A stretch of DNA of 64,000 nt from Chitinibacter bivalviorum (GCF_013403565.1 NZ_CP058627.1:992001-1056000); one strand, 5' to 3'. Counted from the first letter of the stretch, positions 1 to 9,897 are shown. The notes: a model not told the origin generated them from the letters alone. Translations and numbers: made by a program.

Positions 1-1698
1 CTCGATCTATCTAAAATAGAAGCCAATCACTTGCAGCTTGAATGCATCGACTTCCATCTTGGGATGTTGTTTGATCATGTCACATCAATGATGAGTGAAG
101 CCGCCCGAAAAAAGGGGTTGATTTTCCGTTCCACACTGGGCAACACCCCCCTTTGGTTACATGGTGATCCAACTCGACTTCGTCAGTCTTTGATTAATTA
201 TCTAAGCAATGCGATTAAATTCACGCCAAGTGGTCAAATTGAGCTACGGGTTGGGGTTGTAAGTGAAACAGAATCGGGCCTCTTGTTGCGCTTTGAAGTG
301 GAAGACAGTGGAGAAGGGATTTCCGAGGAGCAGCAAGCAAAGCTTTTTCACGCATTCGAACAGGCAGATGTTTCCACCACCCGAAAATATGGGGGCACTG
401 GGCTTGGTTTAGCAATAACACGACGTTTAGCTAGGCTAATGGGCGGCGATGCAGGGGTATTTAGCGTGCAAGGGAAGGGCTCAACCTTCTGGTTTACTGC
501 TTTATTGGCTCGAGCTCAAGAGGGGGCAAGTGACGGTAACAAGCAGGCAAACCCTTTTGCAACTATTGTTGGAGAAACAAGCCTCAATCAATTTTCGGGG
601 ACTCGTATTTTGTTGGCCGATGATGTGGACGTCAATCGAGAGTTAGTTATTTCGCTTCTTGAAGGGACTGGCTTAGTCATCGATACAGCAAAAGATGGGA
701 AAGATGCGGTAAACAAAGCATCTAGTCACTCCTATGCCATTGTCTTGATGGACATGCAAATGCCGGAGATGGATGGCTTAGAAGCAACGCGGATTATTTT
801 GAAACAATTGCAGCCAACAAAACCCATCATTATTGCAATGACGGCAAATGCCTTTGGCGAAGATCGCCGGGCGTGTGAGGAAGCTGGAATGGTTGATTTT
901 TTGTCAAAACCCATTGAACCAGAGCAGTTATTCCAAACCCTGGCATTTTGGCTAGCCAAAATCACGCCTCAACATGCATTACTCAGAGGATTTGAAGAAA
1001 CTAAATCACCCTTGCTGGCCGCCTCTTCAAACGCCGCAACTTTCAATGCGAGTGAAGTGACGACTAGTCCTGTAGTTGATGAGTTTTCTGGACTCGATCT
1101 AAATCAGGGCATAGCGCTCTGGGATGGAAAGGTGGCGTCCTATCAGAAATTTCTCGTCAAATTTGCTCATTCATATTCAGATGCGGCACAAAAACTAAGT
1201 CAAGCCTTGTCGCAGAACGACCTTCAAAGCATTAATGCCTTGGCGCACAAACTAAAAGGTGCTGCTGCGACCCTTGCCTTGACGGATGTTACACGGCTTG
1301 CAAGTGAAATCGAGCTTTTGACAAAAAGAGTTACGGTAGCTGACGAGCCATCAGAAATAACTCAGTTGTTGTTGAAGCTGGATGGCGCGCTAATAACAGC
1401 GATCGATTCGATAACTCGATATGCGCATTCAGACAATCAAGTCAAATCTAGCAACCCCACAATTGCACTAGAGCCAGAGCAGAGAGCCATAGTTTCGTCC
1501 ATGCTCATTGCCTTATTGAAGGCGCTGGATACTGATAATCCAGATGAGGCAGAAACTGAGTTGGCCAAAATGGAGCAATATATTTCACCAGATCGACTAT
1601 TGAATGTGCAAACTGCATTAGAGGATTTTGATTTTAGAGCAGCCGAAAATGCCACACGGCAACTGGCCATGGCGCTCAGCCTCACATTGGAGAGCTAG
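1..1698 (+). CDS. Hybrid sensor histidine kinase, 5' end outside window
   Basis: C-terminal part of a membrane-type hybrid sensor kinase that would pass phosphate from ATP through a receiver to an Hpt domain. The frame is open from base 1 ([13 protein letters not shown] resembles the end of a HisKA helix), so the phosphorylated His, sensor region and true start lie outside. Visible in order: an HATPase domain with N box (LSNAIKF, near residue 70 counted from base 1), G1 box DSGEGIS and G2 box TGLGLAI; a receiver domain with acidic pair ADD and phospho-acceptor in [11 protein letters not shown] (near residue 250); and an Hpt domain with HKLKGAAA (near residue 415). The HD-GYP response regulator starts 5 nt downstream, so the two are probably an operon and signalling pair. 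The signal cannot be guessed. Confidence 0.9.
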   Translation, partial: LDLSKIEANHLQLECIDFHLGMLFDHVTSMMSEAARKKGLIFRSTLGNTPLWLHGDPTRLRQSLINYLSNAIKFTPSGQIELRVGVVSETESGLLLRFEVEDSGEGISEEQQAKLFHAFEQADVSTTRKYGGTGLGLAITRRLARLMGGDAGVFSVQGKGSTFWFTALLARAQEGASDGNKQANPFATIVGETSLNQFSGTRILLADDVDVNRELVISLLEGTGLVIDTAKDGKDAVNKASSHSYAIVLMDMQMPEMDGLEATRIILKQLQPTKPIIIAMTANAFGEDRRACEEAGMVDFLSKPIEPEQLFQTLAFWLAKITPQHALLRGFEETKSPLLAASSNAATFNASEVTTSPVVDEFSGLDLNQGIALWDGKVASYQKFLVKFAHSYSDAAQKLSQALSQNDLQSINALAHKLKGAAATLALTDVTRLASEIELLTKRVTVADEPSEITQLLLKLDGALITAIDSITRYAHSDNQVKSSNPTIALEPEQRAIVSSMLIALLKALDTDNPDEAETELAKMEQYISPDRLLNVQTALEDFDFRAAENATRQLAMALSLTLES

Positions 1699-1703
1699 TT
1701 GCA

Positions 1704-2702
1704 ATGACAACCCAGATATTAATAGTTGATGATGAACCCGCAAACTTAGCAACATTGCGCCAGATACTGTCACCCGAGTATGCACTCGTCTTTGCGCGCA
1801 GCGGTCATGATGCTTTGCATATGGCAACTAAGCACCGCCCCGACTTGATATTGCTTGATATTCAAATGCCTGACATGAGTGGCTATGAAGTTTGTCGTGA
1901 ACTCAAGAAAGATGTGAATACGAATGGAATACCTGTAATTTTTATCACTAGCCTATCTGAGGTGGGAGATGAAGCTGCGGGGTTTGAAGTTGGAGCGGTC
2001 GATTTTATTTTGAAGCCTGTTACCCCTTTATTGGTGCGCGCGCGTGTGCGTGCACACCTTTCCTTAGTGAGCGCGATCCAACTAGAGCGAAGTTATCTTG
2101 AAGCAATATCGATGCTGGGGGTGGCAAGTGAGGTCAAAGATATTGATACCGGGGTGCACATTTGGAGAATGGCGTCTTATAGCCGAGCACTCGCTGCCGC
2201 TATTGGTTATGACGAAATACAGTGTAAACACATAGAGTTGGCTGCCCCCATGCATGATGTCGGAAAATTAGGTATTCCCGATATCATTTTGCGCAAACCA
2301 GGAGCCCTAGATCCTTCAGAACGATCCATCATGCAACGCCATTCGGAAATTGGATTCAAGATTCTAAGCAAAAGCAACGCTCCTATTTTACAAATGGCAG
2401 CGATGATCGCGCTTCACCATCATGAAAAATGGGATGGCAGTGGGTATCCACGCGGCTTAGTGGGTGAGGCCATACCGGAAGTCGCACGAATAGTGGCAAT
2501 TGCGGATGTTTTTGATGCGCTTAGGATGGTGCGACCTTACAAAGCAGCGTGGCCACTTGAACAAGTCATTGAGGCTTTAACTAATGGAGCAGGAAAACAT
2601 TTTGATCCGAACTTAGTGCGCCATTTCATTGGAATATTGCCACAGATATTGGCATTAGAAGCCGATTGGTCTCGTAAAGAACGAGAGGATTTATATTTGT
2701 AA
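1704..2702 (+). CDS. Response regulator with HD-GYP output domain
   Basis: 332 aa two-domain protein. The N-terminal receiver carries the acidic pair VDDE, the phosphorylatable Asp in LLDIQMPD (near residue 51) and the conserved Lys in LKPV. The C-terminal HD-GYP domain has HDVGKLGIPD (near residue 183) and HHHEKWDGSGYP (near residue 237). All metal-binding His/Asp residues and the GYP signature are present, so a cyclic-di-GMP phosphodiesterase activity is expected from family knowledge. It follows the hybrid kinase by 5 nt on the same strand, which suggests that the Hpt domain of that kinase phosphorylates it. A small oddity is ALRMVRPYK where family members usually read ALTSxRPYK; this is outside the catalytic residues. 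An Rho-independent-like hairpin follows the stop. Confidence 0.93.
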   Translation: MTTQILIVDDEPANLATLRQILSPEYALVFARSGHDALHMATKHRPDLILLDIQMPDMSGYEVCRELKKDVNTNGIPVIFITSLSEVGDEAAGFEVGAVDFILKPVTPLLVRARVRAHLSLVSAIQLERSYLEAISMLGVASEVKDIDTGVHIWRMASYSRALAAAIGYDEIQCKHIELAAPMHDVGKLGIPDIILRKPGALDPSERSIMQRHSEIGFKILSKSNAPILQMAAMIALHHHEKWDGSGYPRGLVGEAIPEVARIVAIADVFDALRMVRPYKAAWPLEQVIEALTNGAGKHFDPNLVRHFIGILPQILALEADWSRKEREDLYL

Positions 2703-2707
2703 AATAA

Positions 2708-2735
2708 TAGGCAGCAAGCCAAGGGCTGCTGCCTA
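2708..2735 (+). terminator. Hairpin after the HD-GYP gene
   Basis: Perfect 9 bp inverted repeat (TAGGCAGCA / TGCTGCCTA) with a 10 nt loop, starting 5 nt after the response-regulator stop. The T-run is weak, so it may be a bidirectional hairpin shared with the convergent TonB receptor gene. Confidence 0.6.
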
Positions 2736-2817
2736 TCTGAGTCTCATCATTGTCGATGAGATTCATCATTCGGTTCCGAAAACGCAGATGGAACGTGCGT
2801 CAGTTCAGGAATCTGCC

Positions 2818-4968
2818 TCAATATTTCCAGTTCACTGAAATGCTACCATTGATTGGTGCGCCGTAAAAAGCTTGTGGTGCCCAGTACAAGCTGGAAATGT
2901 ATTTCTGATTGGTCACGTTATTGAGGTTGGCCGTTACGCTTAGCTGTTTGTTAACGTCATAGCGAGCCATCAGGTTGAGGATTGCATACGATGGCTGTGT
3001 AAAGTTGCCGTCGGCAGAATGGTAGCTGGTTTGGCTTTGCCAATTGACACTTGCGCCGATTTTTAATGCTTTCAGTTGTGGCAACTGATAAGTCGTGGAG
3101 ATGCGCACGGTTTGCTTGGGGACATAGGTTTTGACTGTGGCGCCGAGCTCATTTTTAATACTGAGCGCAGTAGCCCCCATGCTTGCTTGCCACCCATCCG
3201 CCAACTCTCCAGCTAGTTGCATTTCAAGCCCTTGAGAGGCAGCATCGATCCCCTTGTAATATGCTTGGCTTCCGATATAGCCTGCCAACTCGGCCGAATT
3301 ATTCTGCTCAACCTTAAAGACTGCAGCCGATGCATTCAGTTTTTGTGCAAAGAAGTCACCCTTAATGCCAAGCTCGTAACTTTTACCCTCAACTGGCTCC
3401 AATACCGTGCCGCTGGCGTCAGTTTTGTACTGTGGGTTAAATATCTCGGTGTAACTGCCATACAGTGAGAGATTCTGGCTGAGGTCATACACTAGGCCAA
3501 TATAGGGTGTCGTGGCGTGGGCGTTGCTTTGGTGATTTACGCCATACGCGGTGCCACTGCTATCTGAATAGGTGTAGTTGGCGCCAAGCAATAGCTTGAG
3601 ATCGTCCGCCAGATGTAGTCGTGTCGCTGCATAAATGCTCTTGCGCACATCTGTGTAATCGCTGCCGTCAGTCGAAGCATCAAAACTAGGCATAGGGTAG
3701 CTACCATCAAACGCACCGCTCGGCGTCAGAGAGGTGCCAATGCCTTGTCCGTAGTGTGAGATATCGCTCAGCGTCGAGCGCGAAGCACTGGCCCCAACGA
3801 TAAATTCATGCTCACGACCGGCTAAAGCAAATTGACCGCTGAGATTGCTATCCATCAAAGCTTGCCGATTATTCGAGTTATATAGGGAAGGGTAGCTAAA
3901 TAGCCCCTCACCGGTGTGTTGATCTGGATTCCCATATACATAAAATAGCGCACCATCAGATTTAAGCTGGTTGTAGCCCAGCGTGGTTTTCCATTGCCAG
4001 TTATTACTGAAGGTGTGATTGAGCTCAGCAAAAACTCGCTGATCCTGAGAATCCCAGTACGACCAATCGGCCGCTGTGTTGGTATTCACCGCGTAATCGG
4101 TCGGCGTGCCATTGCTATGCAGTAGCGGCAAAGCCCCCCACATCGCACCATCTGCATCATTCTTTTGGTAGCTATAACCCATGGTTAATACGGTCTGATA
4201 GCTTAAATAGGCCTCGATCACGCCATAGAACACAGTTTTCGCAGGTTCGTAGCGATCTAAATATGAATCCCCCTCCTGCCGTGCGATCACCACGCGCGCT
4301 GCGATAGTGCCTTCGCTATTGAGTGGGCTTGAAATATCGGCGTCAATGCGACGAGTGTTCCAAGATCCATATAAAACACCTGCTGACGCCTCAAACTCGG
4401 GCGTGGGGCGTTTGCGCACAAAATCGATAGTAGCCGAAGGATTGCCTGTTGAAGACGTCAGACCGTTAGCGCCAAGAACAACATCGATCCGATCGTAGAT
4501 TGCAGTATCCATATCACCCATCTGGTGACCGGAGGTGAAGGGTACGCCTACGCCATCCACTTTAAAATTCGTAATGTCAAAGCCTCGTGCTGTGTAATAC
4601 GTTCGCTCAGTCTCTGCCTTTTCGACGGTGACGCCTGTGGTATTGCCCAATACTTCATCAATATTGTCGAGTTTGAAATCATCCATCTGGGCTCGAGTGA
4701 CGACTGATACTGTTTGCGGTGTTTCGCTTAACGGCAGGTCAAGCAACGTGGCGGAGTTGCTGCTACTGACGCGATAGAGACCCGTTTTTTCGCTGGGCTG
4801 TTGAGTTGCATTGGCGCTAACCTCCACTTGATTGAGCGTAACCTCCGCGGCGTGTGTTAGCACTGGCGTGGTGGCCGACAAAGTCAGCGCAACGGCTAGA
4901 TTCATGGGCTTTATTTTCAAACGAAGTTGCGGTTGGTGTAGAGGTGAGGTGGATCGAGTATTGGGCAT
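2818..4968 (-). CDS. TonB-dependent ferric-siderophore receptor
   Basis: 716 aa outer-membrane receptor of the FpvA/FhuE-like siderophore family (TIGR01783 type). A basic N-terminus and hydrophobic segment (LAVALTLSATTPVLTHAA) form a signal peptide that ends before AEVTLNQVEV. The plug domain contains LSETPQTVSVVTRAQMDD and the VEKAETERTYYTARGFDI region, and DRIDVVLGANGLTSSTGNPSATIDFVRKRP ends the plug. The C-terminal 500 residues are beta-barrel repeats ending in NGSISVNWKY; the terminal aromatic is Tyr rather than Phe. It is transcribed away from a promoter region holding two Fur boxes and divergently from a FhuF-like reductase and an ABC importer, so iron-repressed uptake of a hydroxamate or catecholate siderophore is likely. 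The ligand itself cannot be read from sequence. Confidence 0.93.
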   Translation of the reverse strand: MPNTRSTSPLHQPQLRLKIKPMNLAVALTLSATTPVLTHAAEVTLNQVEVSANATQQPSEKTGLYRVSSSNSATLLDLPLSETPQTVSVVTRAQMDDFKLDNIDEVLGNTTGVTVEKAETERTYYTARGFDITNFKVDGVGVPFTSGHQMGDMDTAIYDRIDVVLGANGLTSSTGNPSATIDFVRKRPTPEFEASAGVLYGSWNTRRIDADISSPLNSEGTIAARVVIARQEGDSYLDRYEPAKTVFYGVIEAYLSYQTVLTMGYSYQKNDADGAMWGALPLLHSNGTPTDYAVNTNTAADWSYWDSQDQRVFAELNHTFSNNWQWKTTLGYNQLKSDGALFYVYGNPDQHTGEGLFSYPSLYNSNNRQALMDSNLSGQFALAGREHEFIVGASASRSTLSDISHYGQGIGTSLTPSGAFDGSYPMPSFDASTDGSDYTDVRKSIYAATRLHLADDLKLLLGANYTYSDSSGTAYGVNHQSNAHATTPYIGLVYDLSQNLSLYGSYTEIFNPQYKTDASGTVLEPVEGKSYELGIKGDFFAQKLNASAAVFKVEQNNSAELAGYIGSQAYYKGIDAASQGLEMQLAGELADGWQASMGATALSIKNELGATVKTYVPKQTVRISTTYQLPQLKALKIGASVNWQSQTSYHSADGNFTQPSYAILNLMARYDVNKQLSVTANLNNVTNQKYISSLYWAPQAFYGAPINGSISVNWKY

Positions 4969-5056
4969 GGCAAATCCGAGGTAAGACGTGTTTTAAATGA
5001 AAAAATTGTGCCCCTTGGAAAGGGTGACGTTTTGCGGGGCACGGACAATATTAAAC

Positions 5057-5073
5057 GATAATGATTATCATTT
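5057..5073. promoter_or_regulatory. Fur box 1 in the divergent siderophore promoter
   Basis: GATAATGATTATCATTT matches the classic Fur operator (GATAATGATTATCATTATC) at nearly every position. It lies about 90 nt upstream of the TonB receptor start and should repress both divergent transcripts when iron is plentiful. Confidence 0.88.
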
Positions 5074-5116
5074 GTGTGTAATAATAACGTAGAATTCTTT
5101 CGATTTACACCGGTAT

Positions 5117-5133
5117 GATAATAATTATCATTT
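5117..5133. promoter_or_regulatory. Fur box 2 in the divergent siderophore promoter
   Basis: GATAATAATTATCATTT is a second near-consensus Fur operator, 60 nt from the first and only about 20 nt upstream of the FhuF-like start codon. It probably governs the rightward transcript. Confidence 0.88.
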
Positions 5134-5151
5134 AATGAGGGCCGATAAACG

Positions 5152-5958
5152 ATGCAACTACCAACTGATGGTGGGCCAGAGTTCAACTCGTTTAAGTCGA
5201 ATGTTAAGCAGCTTGCAGTGAAGGCTGATGACCAGAATATCTCGCCAAACACGCTAACAGTAGCGCTCGATCAGGTGGCGGCAGTGTTGCCTACTTTGCG
5301 TGGGCGAGTCGCGCAGACAAATGCGCAACCCAGATTGGCAGAGGCGTTGTATGCCCATTGGCAGGCCGCGCAGCCCGCTGCTGGCCGGCATTATTGGAGT
5401 GCACGTAGCTGGGGTATGTTGATCTGGCAGCCGGCTTATTTGGCTGTGCTGGCAGTACATCAGGCTCAGTGCGCTTTATCTTTGACAGGATTGCAGCAAA
5501 GTGTGAGTGCTGGAGTGACCTCTGGCTTTACCTTGCCTAATCAGCAATTACAGTGCGGGGGAACGGATGCGTTGATTGCCTACACGGCAAACAGTCTGCG
5601 CATTTATCACCAGCAGCATTATCCGCAGTTAAATGCAGTTCAGCCGTATGCCGAGCGTCTAGCTGCATGCCTTACGGTTGACTGTGTGCTGTCCGCGCTG
5701 TTGCTTGCTAATCAAATACAGCGTTGGCCCGAGCAAAGGCTTGTGCAATTGGCCGAGCGTTGGCTAACGGCGCTGCAGTGGACTCGACACGGTGCACTGA
5801 TGCAGATCGAATTGCCGGCTGGCCGGCGTGTGCCGGCACTGCTCCGGCAAGGCTGCTGCCAGCATTTTCGTTTGCAGGGTGAAGCGCCTTGCAGTAATTG
5901 CCCACGCAGGCCGCTGGATGAGCGCATTGAAATAATGCGGAGCGAAATGGTGATCTAA
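5152..5958 (+). CDS. FhuF-like siderophore ferric-iron reductase
   Basis: 268 aa cytoplasmic protein. The C-terminus carries the cysteine pattern GCCQHFRL...PCSNCPRR (CC-x10-C-x2-C), the [2Fe-2S] ligand set of FhuF-type reductases that release iron from imported ferric siderophores. The rest is alpha-helical and divergent from E. coli FhuF, fitting the siderophore-iron reductase branch (TIGR03950-like). It starts just after Fur box 2 and is followed, after a 181 nt gap, by an ABC importer of the same pathway. The assignment rests on the cysteine motif and context; specificity is unknown. Confidence 0.82.
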   Translation: MQLPTDGGPEFNSFKSNVKQLAVKADDQNISPNTLTVALDQVAAVLPTLRGRVAQTNAQPRLAEALYAHWQAAQPAAGRHYWSARSWGMLIWQPAYLAVLAVHQAQCALSLTGLQQSVSAGVTSGFTLPNQQLQCGGTDALIAYTANSLRIYHQQHYPQLNAVQPYAERLAACLTVDCVLSALLLANQIQRWPEQRLVQLAERWLTALQWTRHGALMQIELPAGRRVPALLRQGCCQHFRLQGEAPCSNCPRRPLDERIEIMRSEMVI

Positions 5959-6139
5959 GCACGGGGTATCAAAGGGGTATGTGAAATTAGTTCGCTTATA
6001 TCGATCGATAGCCCTCAGTTTTACCTATTCAACCCTAAAGCCCGATGTGCTTGTGCTGGGTGTACATACCAAATCACGAAATACCCTGCTTGGTATATTT
6101 ATCTAATCATTATTAAATAAGATCTCTATTCATATACCT

Positions 6140-6919
6140 ATGAAAAATTCGCTTAGTTTTCACCTAGCCAATGTCAACGTTAGTCGGCAAGGGCGCGCTT
6201 TACTCGATATTGCGCAATTGCAGCTGCCCGCAGCGGGGCTCACCGTGATTCTGGGTCACAATGGCTCGGGCAAATCGACTTTACTAAAATTGCTGTCTGG
6301 GCAGATGGCGCCAGATCGAGGAGAGGTATTGCTGCAGGGGAAGTCGGTGACTCATTATATTCCGCGCGAGTTGGCCAAGCGGGTGGCATATATGCCGCAA
6401 CAGATTCCGCAGCCAGCGCTGTTGCTGGTGCGCGAGTTGGTCGAGTTGGGGCGTTTTGCTTGGCGCGGCTGGTTGGCGCGTTGGCAAAGCGATGACCAGA
6501 GTTGGGTTAGTCGTGCGCTGCAGCAGGCCGGCGTGGCTCACCTAGCTGGGCATGCAGTTGATGAAATATCGGGGGGCGAGCGCCAACGAGTATGGCTGGC
6601 AATGTTGCTGGCGCAAAATGCGCCGCTATTACTGCTCGATGAGCCCAGCTCGGCACTGGATTTGGCGCACCAGTATCAGCTTATGCAGCTACTGCGCCAA
6701 CAGGCTGATTTACCTGACTGCGGCGTGATTGCGGTACTACATGACCTGAATTTGGCACTGCAATACGCTGATCGGATTGTGGCGTTGCAGCGTGGGCGCA
6801 TTTGGTTTGATGGCTCACCAAGCCAGTTGCTAGCGCATCCGGAGCTTGCTGCGTTGTATGGCATTGAATTGGAGGTATTGCATCGAGCCGGCAAGCCAGC
6901 GGTGGTGGCGGTGGTATGA
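6140..6919 (+). CDS. Iron-siderophore ABC transporter ATPase, FhuC/FecE type
   Basis: 259 aa nucleotide-binding subunit. Walker A GHNGSGKST (near residue 40), Q-loop MPQQI, ABC signature ISGGERQR, Walker B LLLLDEPSSALD and the switch His in VLHDLNLAL are all present. The last 4 nt overlap the permease start (ATGA), so translational coupling is expected. Together with the fused permease and the binding protein it would drive import of a ferric siderophore from periplasm to cytoplasm. There are 181 nt between this gene and the upstream FhuF-like gene, enough for a separate promoter, but no Fur box was seen there. Confidence 0.93.
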   Translation: MKNSLSFHLANVNVSRQGRALLDIAQLQLPAAGLTVILGHNGSGKSTLLKLLSGQMAPDRGEVLLQGKSVTHYIPRELAKRVAYMPQQIPQPALLLVRELVELGRFAWRGWLARWQSDDQSWVSRALQQAGVAHLAGHAVDEISGGERQRVWLAMLLAQNAPLLLLDEPSSALDLAHQYQLMQLLRQQADLPDCGVIAVLHDLNLALQYADRIVALQRGRIWFDGSPSQLLAHPELAALYGIELEVLHRAGKPAVVAVV

Positions 6920-8862
6920 AATATCTAACTTTGCCCGTCTTGCTAGCGTTCGCCTTGCTGCTGGCTGTTTTTCATTTGCAGATGGCGACACCGCTAGAGC
7001 TAGCGGCGCAATGGCGTGCAATAGGTAGTGATGATCTGGGAATGGATTCGATCGTATTTAAGTACGCCCATTTGCCACGCACTGTATTGGCTATTTTTCT
7101 GGGTGTGGCGATGGCGCTATCGGGCAGTCTATTGCAGCAGCTAACGCAAAACCCGCTAGCTTCGCCGATGACGCTGGGCGCCTCTGCAGGCGCGTGGTGC
7201 GCCATTGTGTTGGGTGGTTTGCTGTTGCCAGCGACATGGCATTTGCCAATCGAATGGTTGGCGATGGGCGGCAGTTTATTCGCGCTGCTGCTCGTGGTTT
7301 CCCTGGCAGGCTGGCGACAACTACACGGACTGGGCGCTTTATTAGCGGGTACTGCGGTTAACCTGCTGTTAGGGAGCGTGGCAGGGATCGCGGTGATGAT
7401 GAATGATCAATACAGTCGCTCGTTACTAGTGTGGGGCGCTGGCGATATGGCGCAGAACGACTGGTATTGGGTTGGCTGGGTACTGCCGCGGCTGTTACCT
7501 GCGCTATTGGTGCTACCTATGCTGTGCCGCCCGCTGCAATTGATCCAGCTGGGTAGTGATGCTGCCACTGCCGCAGGGCTGAATGTTGCACGTTTCGCCA
7601 TACTTACCAGCCTGCTGGCACTGTGGCTGAATGGACTGGCAATTAGCGCGGTAGGGATGATCGGATTTATTAGCTTGCTGGCGCCGGCGCTGGCGCGCTT
7701 GCTTGGCGCGGCCAAACCTGCGCAATGCTTGATGTATTCAGCCGTACTTGGCGTTATCACATTATTGGCAGCCGATACCCTGGCGATGTATGTATCGAGC
7801 CTGCTTCCTGAGCTTTTACCCAGTAGTGCGGCGGCAGGCTTGCTCGGTGCGCCCGTACTGGTCTGGTTATGCTTGAGACAGAAAATGCCTGATCGGGTTG
7901 GTGGGGCGCTGGCGGCGATGAAAGTGCGGCGGCGAGTACCATTGCCTGTGTATTTATTCCTAGGGTTGGCACTGATGGTGCTCTGCGCAGTGCTTGGGCG
8001 TGACGTGCAGGGCGCTTGGACGCTGGAGTGGCCCGATGCCGGCTTGTGGGCGCTACGTTGGCCACGACTACTGGCTGCAAGTGCAGCTGGAGTGGGGCTG
8101 GCAATGGCGGGTTTAGTTTTGCAGCGCTTACTCAACAATCCCTTGGCAAGCCCCGATCTACTGGGGATTTCGTCAGGCGCTAGTCTGGGCATGTTGCTAG
8201 GAATGGCATTGGGAGTGTCGCAGCCTTGGTTAATGACCAGCGCTGGCGCGGCTTTGGTGCTAATGGTTCTGTGTTGGTTGGCGCCGCGCCAATCGCCCGC
8301 ACGCTTGGTATTGCTGGGGGTAGGGCTGTCATCGCTCTTGGAGGCGGTACTGCAATTCGTGCTCGCGCAGGGAAGTAATGATAGTTTCAAGCTGCTCAAC
8401 TGGCTGGCGGGCTCTACTTATCATACCAATGCGGGTGATGCGCTGGCATTGGCCGCTTGGGTGGCACTACTGGGGTTGTTGATTCTGCCCGCTAGCCGAG
8501 TGTTGGCATTGTTGGGGTTGGGTGAAAGCCATGCTCGCGCAACAGGGCTAAATGTCCGCCGTGCCCGCGCACTATTGTTTTTGCTGGCTGGGTTATTGAG
8601 CCTGGCAATTAGCAGTCAATTTGGGCCGCTAGCCTTTATTGGACTGGTGTTGCCACAATTGGCAATTCAGCTTGGCGCACGCAAAGTGAGTACGCAATTA
8701 CTACTCGCCAGCCTGTTGGGCGCGACGCTGTTGGCGCTGGCTGATTTTGCCAGTCGTACATTATTTTTTCCTATGCAATTGCCAGTCGGTGCGCTGGGTT
8801 CGCTCTCGTGCGGCATGTTATTGGTACTGGCCTTGTTGACTACTCGCAGAGGTGCGCCATGA
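6916..8862 (+). CDS. FhuB-type fused iron-siderophore permease
   Basis: 648 aa inner-membrane permease made of two FecCD-family halves joined head to tail, as in FhuB. Each half carries the FecCD signature with N-P-L-A-S-P: QNPLASPMTLGASAGAW in the first and NNPLASPDLLGISSGAS in the second. Each half also has a GxxxxFIGLxxP-like segment (GMIGFISLLAPALAR; FGPLAFIGLVLPQLA). The length matches FhuB (about 660 aa) and not single FecC/FecD subunits (about 330 aa). The gene overlaps the ATPase gene at its start and the binding-protein gene at its stop, forming a three-gene translationally coupled operon. Confidence 0.93.
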   Translation: MKYLTLPVLLAFALLLAVFHLQMATPLELAAQWRAIGSDDLGMDSIVFKYAHLPRTVLAIFLGVAMALSGSLLQQLTQNPLASPMTLGASAGAWCAIVLGGLLLPATWHLPIEWLAMGGSLFALLLVVSLAGWRQLHGLGALLAGTAVNLLLGSVAGIAVMMNDQYSRSLLVWGAGDMAQNDWYWVGWVLPRLLPALLVLPMLCRPLQLIQLGSDAATAAGLNVARFAILTSLLALWLNGLAISAVGMIGFISLLAPALARLLGAAKPAQCLMYSAVLGVITLLAADTLAMYVSSLLPELLPSSAAAGLLGAPVLVWLCLRQKMPDRVGGALAAMKVRRRVPLPVYLFLGLALMVLCAVLGRDVQGAWTLEWPDAGLWALRWPRLLAASAAGVGLAMAGLVLQRLLNNPLASPDLLGISSGASLGMLLGMALGVSQPWLMTSAGAALVLMVLCWLAPRQSPARLVLLGVGLSSLLEAVLQFVLAQGSNDSFKLLNWLAGSTYHTNAGDALALAAWVALLGLLILPASRVLALLGLGESHARATGLNVRRARALLFLLAGLLSLAISSQFGPLAFIGLVLPQLAIQLGARKVSTQLLLASLLGATLLALADFASRTLFFPMQLPVGALGSLSCGMLLVLALLTTRRGAP

Positions 8863-9713
8863 TCAATCGTTTCATTTTAGTCGTGGCATGCCTGCTAGCT
8901 TGTACAGCGCAAGCGGGGCCCAAAGTAATAGCATTAAGCTGGGAGAGTACCGAATACCTGCTCAACATTGGTGTCACCCCGCAAGCCATTGCTGATCGGG
9001 TCGATTACGATAAATGGGTGGTACAACCTGCGCTACCAGCGCACGTACTCGATGTGGGCAGTCGTTTTGAGCCCAACCTTGAGCGCATCTATGCACTCAA
9101 ACCCGATCTGATCCTGATTGGCCCTGCTTTAAGTGGCATGCAATCGAAGTTACTCAAAATTGCGCCAACCATCGTGCTCGATGCCTTTCGCACAGATCAC
9201 GATAATGCGCTTGTGGCCGAGCAACTGCAGCGGCAGTTGGCAATTCGGCTAAATCGGCTGCCGGCACACGAAGCTTTTTTAGAGGCGAGCCGACGTAAAC
9301 AAGCTGAATTGCGTCAATCCATTGCACAACGTTTTGGTAGTCAGCCGCCGGCCGTATGTGTGGTTCGATTTGCTTCACCAACGACGTATTGGGCATATGG
9401 TGAAAATTCAATGCCCGAAGCTGCACTTAACCAGCTGGGACTACGCAATGCTTGCCCGCAAGCGCGTTCGATGTGGGGTTTGCAACTGCACAAAGTGCCT
9501 GATCTCTCCGTAATAGGCGACGGAGTACTGTTAAAAATAATGCCGTTTGAACGCGAGGCTGAGTTAATGCGCAGCCCAATCTGGCAGGCCTTGCCAGTTG
9601 TGAGACGCGACCGAGTTTACACTTTACCGCCGGTGTGGACGCATGGCGGGCTGCATTCCATTGATCTACTGGCGCAATCAATCGCCGATACACTCACTTC
9701 AAGTCGTAACTAA
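8859..9713 (+). CDS. Periplasmic siderophore-binding protein, FhuD/FecB type
   Basis: 284 aa. The start is taken at the ATGA overlap with the permease stop (8859) because the next residues form a clean signal peptide (MINRFILVVACLLACTAQA) followed directly by the mature protein. The fold markers of class III binding proteins are visible: ALSWESTEYLLNIGVTPQAIAD near the N-terminus, LERIYALKPDLILIG, and the long connecting helix. The mature protein should deliver the siderophore to the fused permease. It is the last gene before the dif-integrated element, whose left end is about 120 nt downstream. Confidence 0.9.
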   Translation: MINRFILVVACLLACTAQAGPKVIALSWESTEYLLNIGVTPQAIADRVDYDKWVVQPALPAHVLDVGSRFEPNLERIYALKPDLILIGPALSGMQSKLLKIAPTIVLDAFRTDHDNALVAEQLQRQLAIRLNRLPAHEAFLEASRRKQAELRQSIAQRFGSQPPAVCVVRFASPTTYWAYGENSMPEAALNQLGLRNACPQARSMWGLQLHKVPDLSVIGDGVLLKIMPFEREAELMRSPIWQALPVVRRDRVYTLPPVWTHGGLHSIDLLAQSIADTLTSSRN

Positions 9714-9829
9714 GCCTTGCTGAGCGCAAGGGAATGGGGCAGCTAGGAGTTGGTGGGGTACTGGCATTTTTTAGGGTGGATCGAACAAAAGGAACTATTA
9801 CCCATGACTAATGCAAATGCGACTATTTA

Positions 9830-9857
9830 ACTTTACATAATATACAGAGAGTGAACA
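9830..9857 (+). other. attL: hybrid dif-like site at the left end of the prophage
   Basis: ACTTTACATAA-TATACA-GAGAGTGAACA. The first 11 bp match the XerD arm of dif (reverse of TTATGTTAAAT) and the 6 bp centre TATACA is that of E. coli dif read on the other strand. The last arm has no resemblance to a XerC arm. CTTTACATAATATACA (9831-9846) recurs at 19687-19702. This is what XerC/XerD-dependent integration of an element with a degenerate XerC arm would leave behind. The XerD arm here would be of chromosomal origin and the degenerate arm of phage origin. Confidence 0.82.
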
Positions 9858-9885
9858 AAAAACCCGCCATTCCTGACGGGTTTTT
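9857..9885 (-). terminator. Terminator of the prophage repressor gene
   Basis: Leftward Rho-independent terminator: stem AACCCG/CGGGTT followed, on the minus strand, by a T-run. It sits between the repressor stop and attL, so the leftward transcript ends inside the element. Confidence 0.7.
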
Positions 9886-9897
9886 ATGGGGTATTTT

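Noticed and set aside
7407..8399. 330-codon leftward open frame opposite the fused permease gene
   Set aside because: Ser/Pro/Arg-rich shadow of the high-GC permease coding strand; no start context and no recognisable motif.
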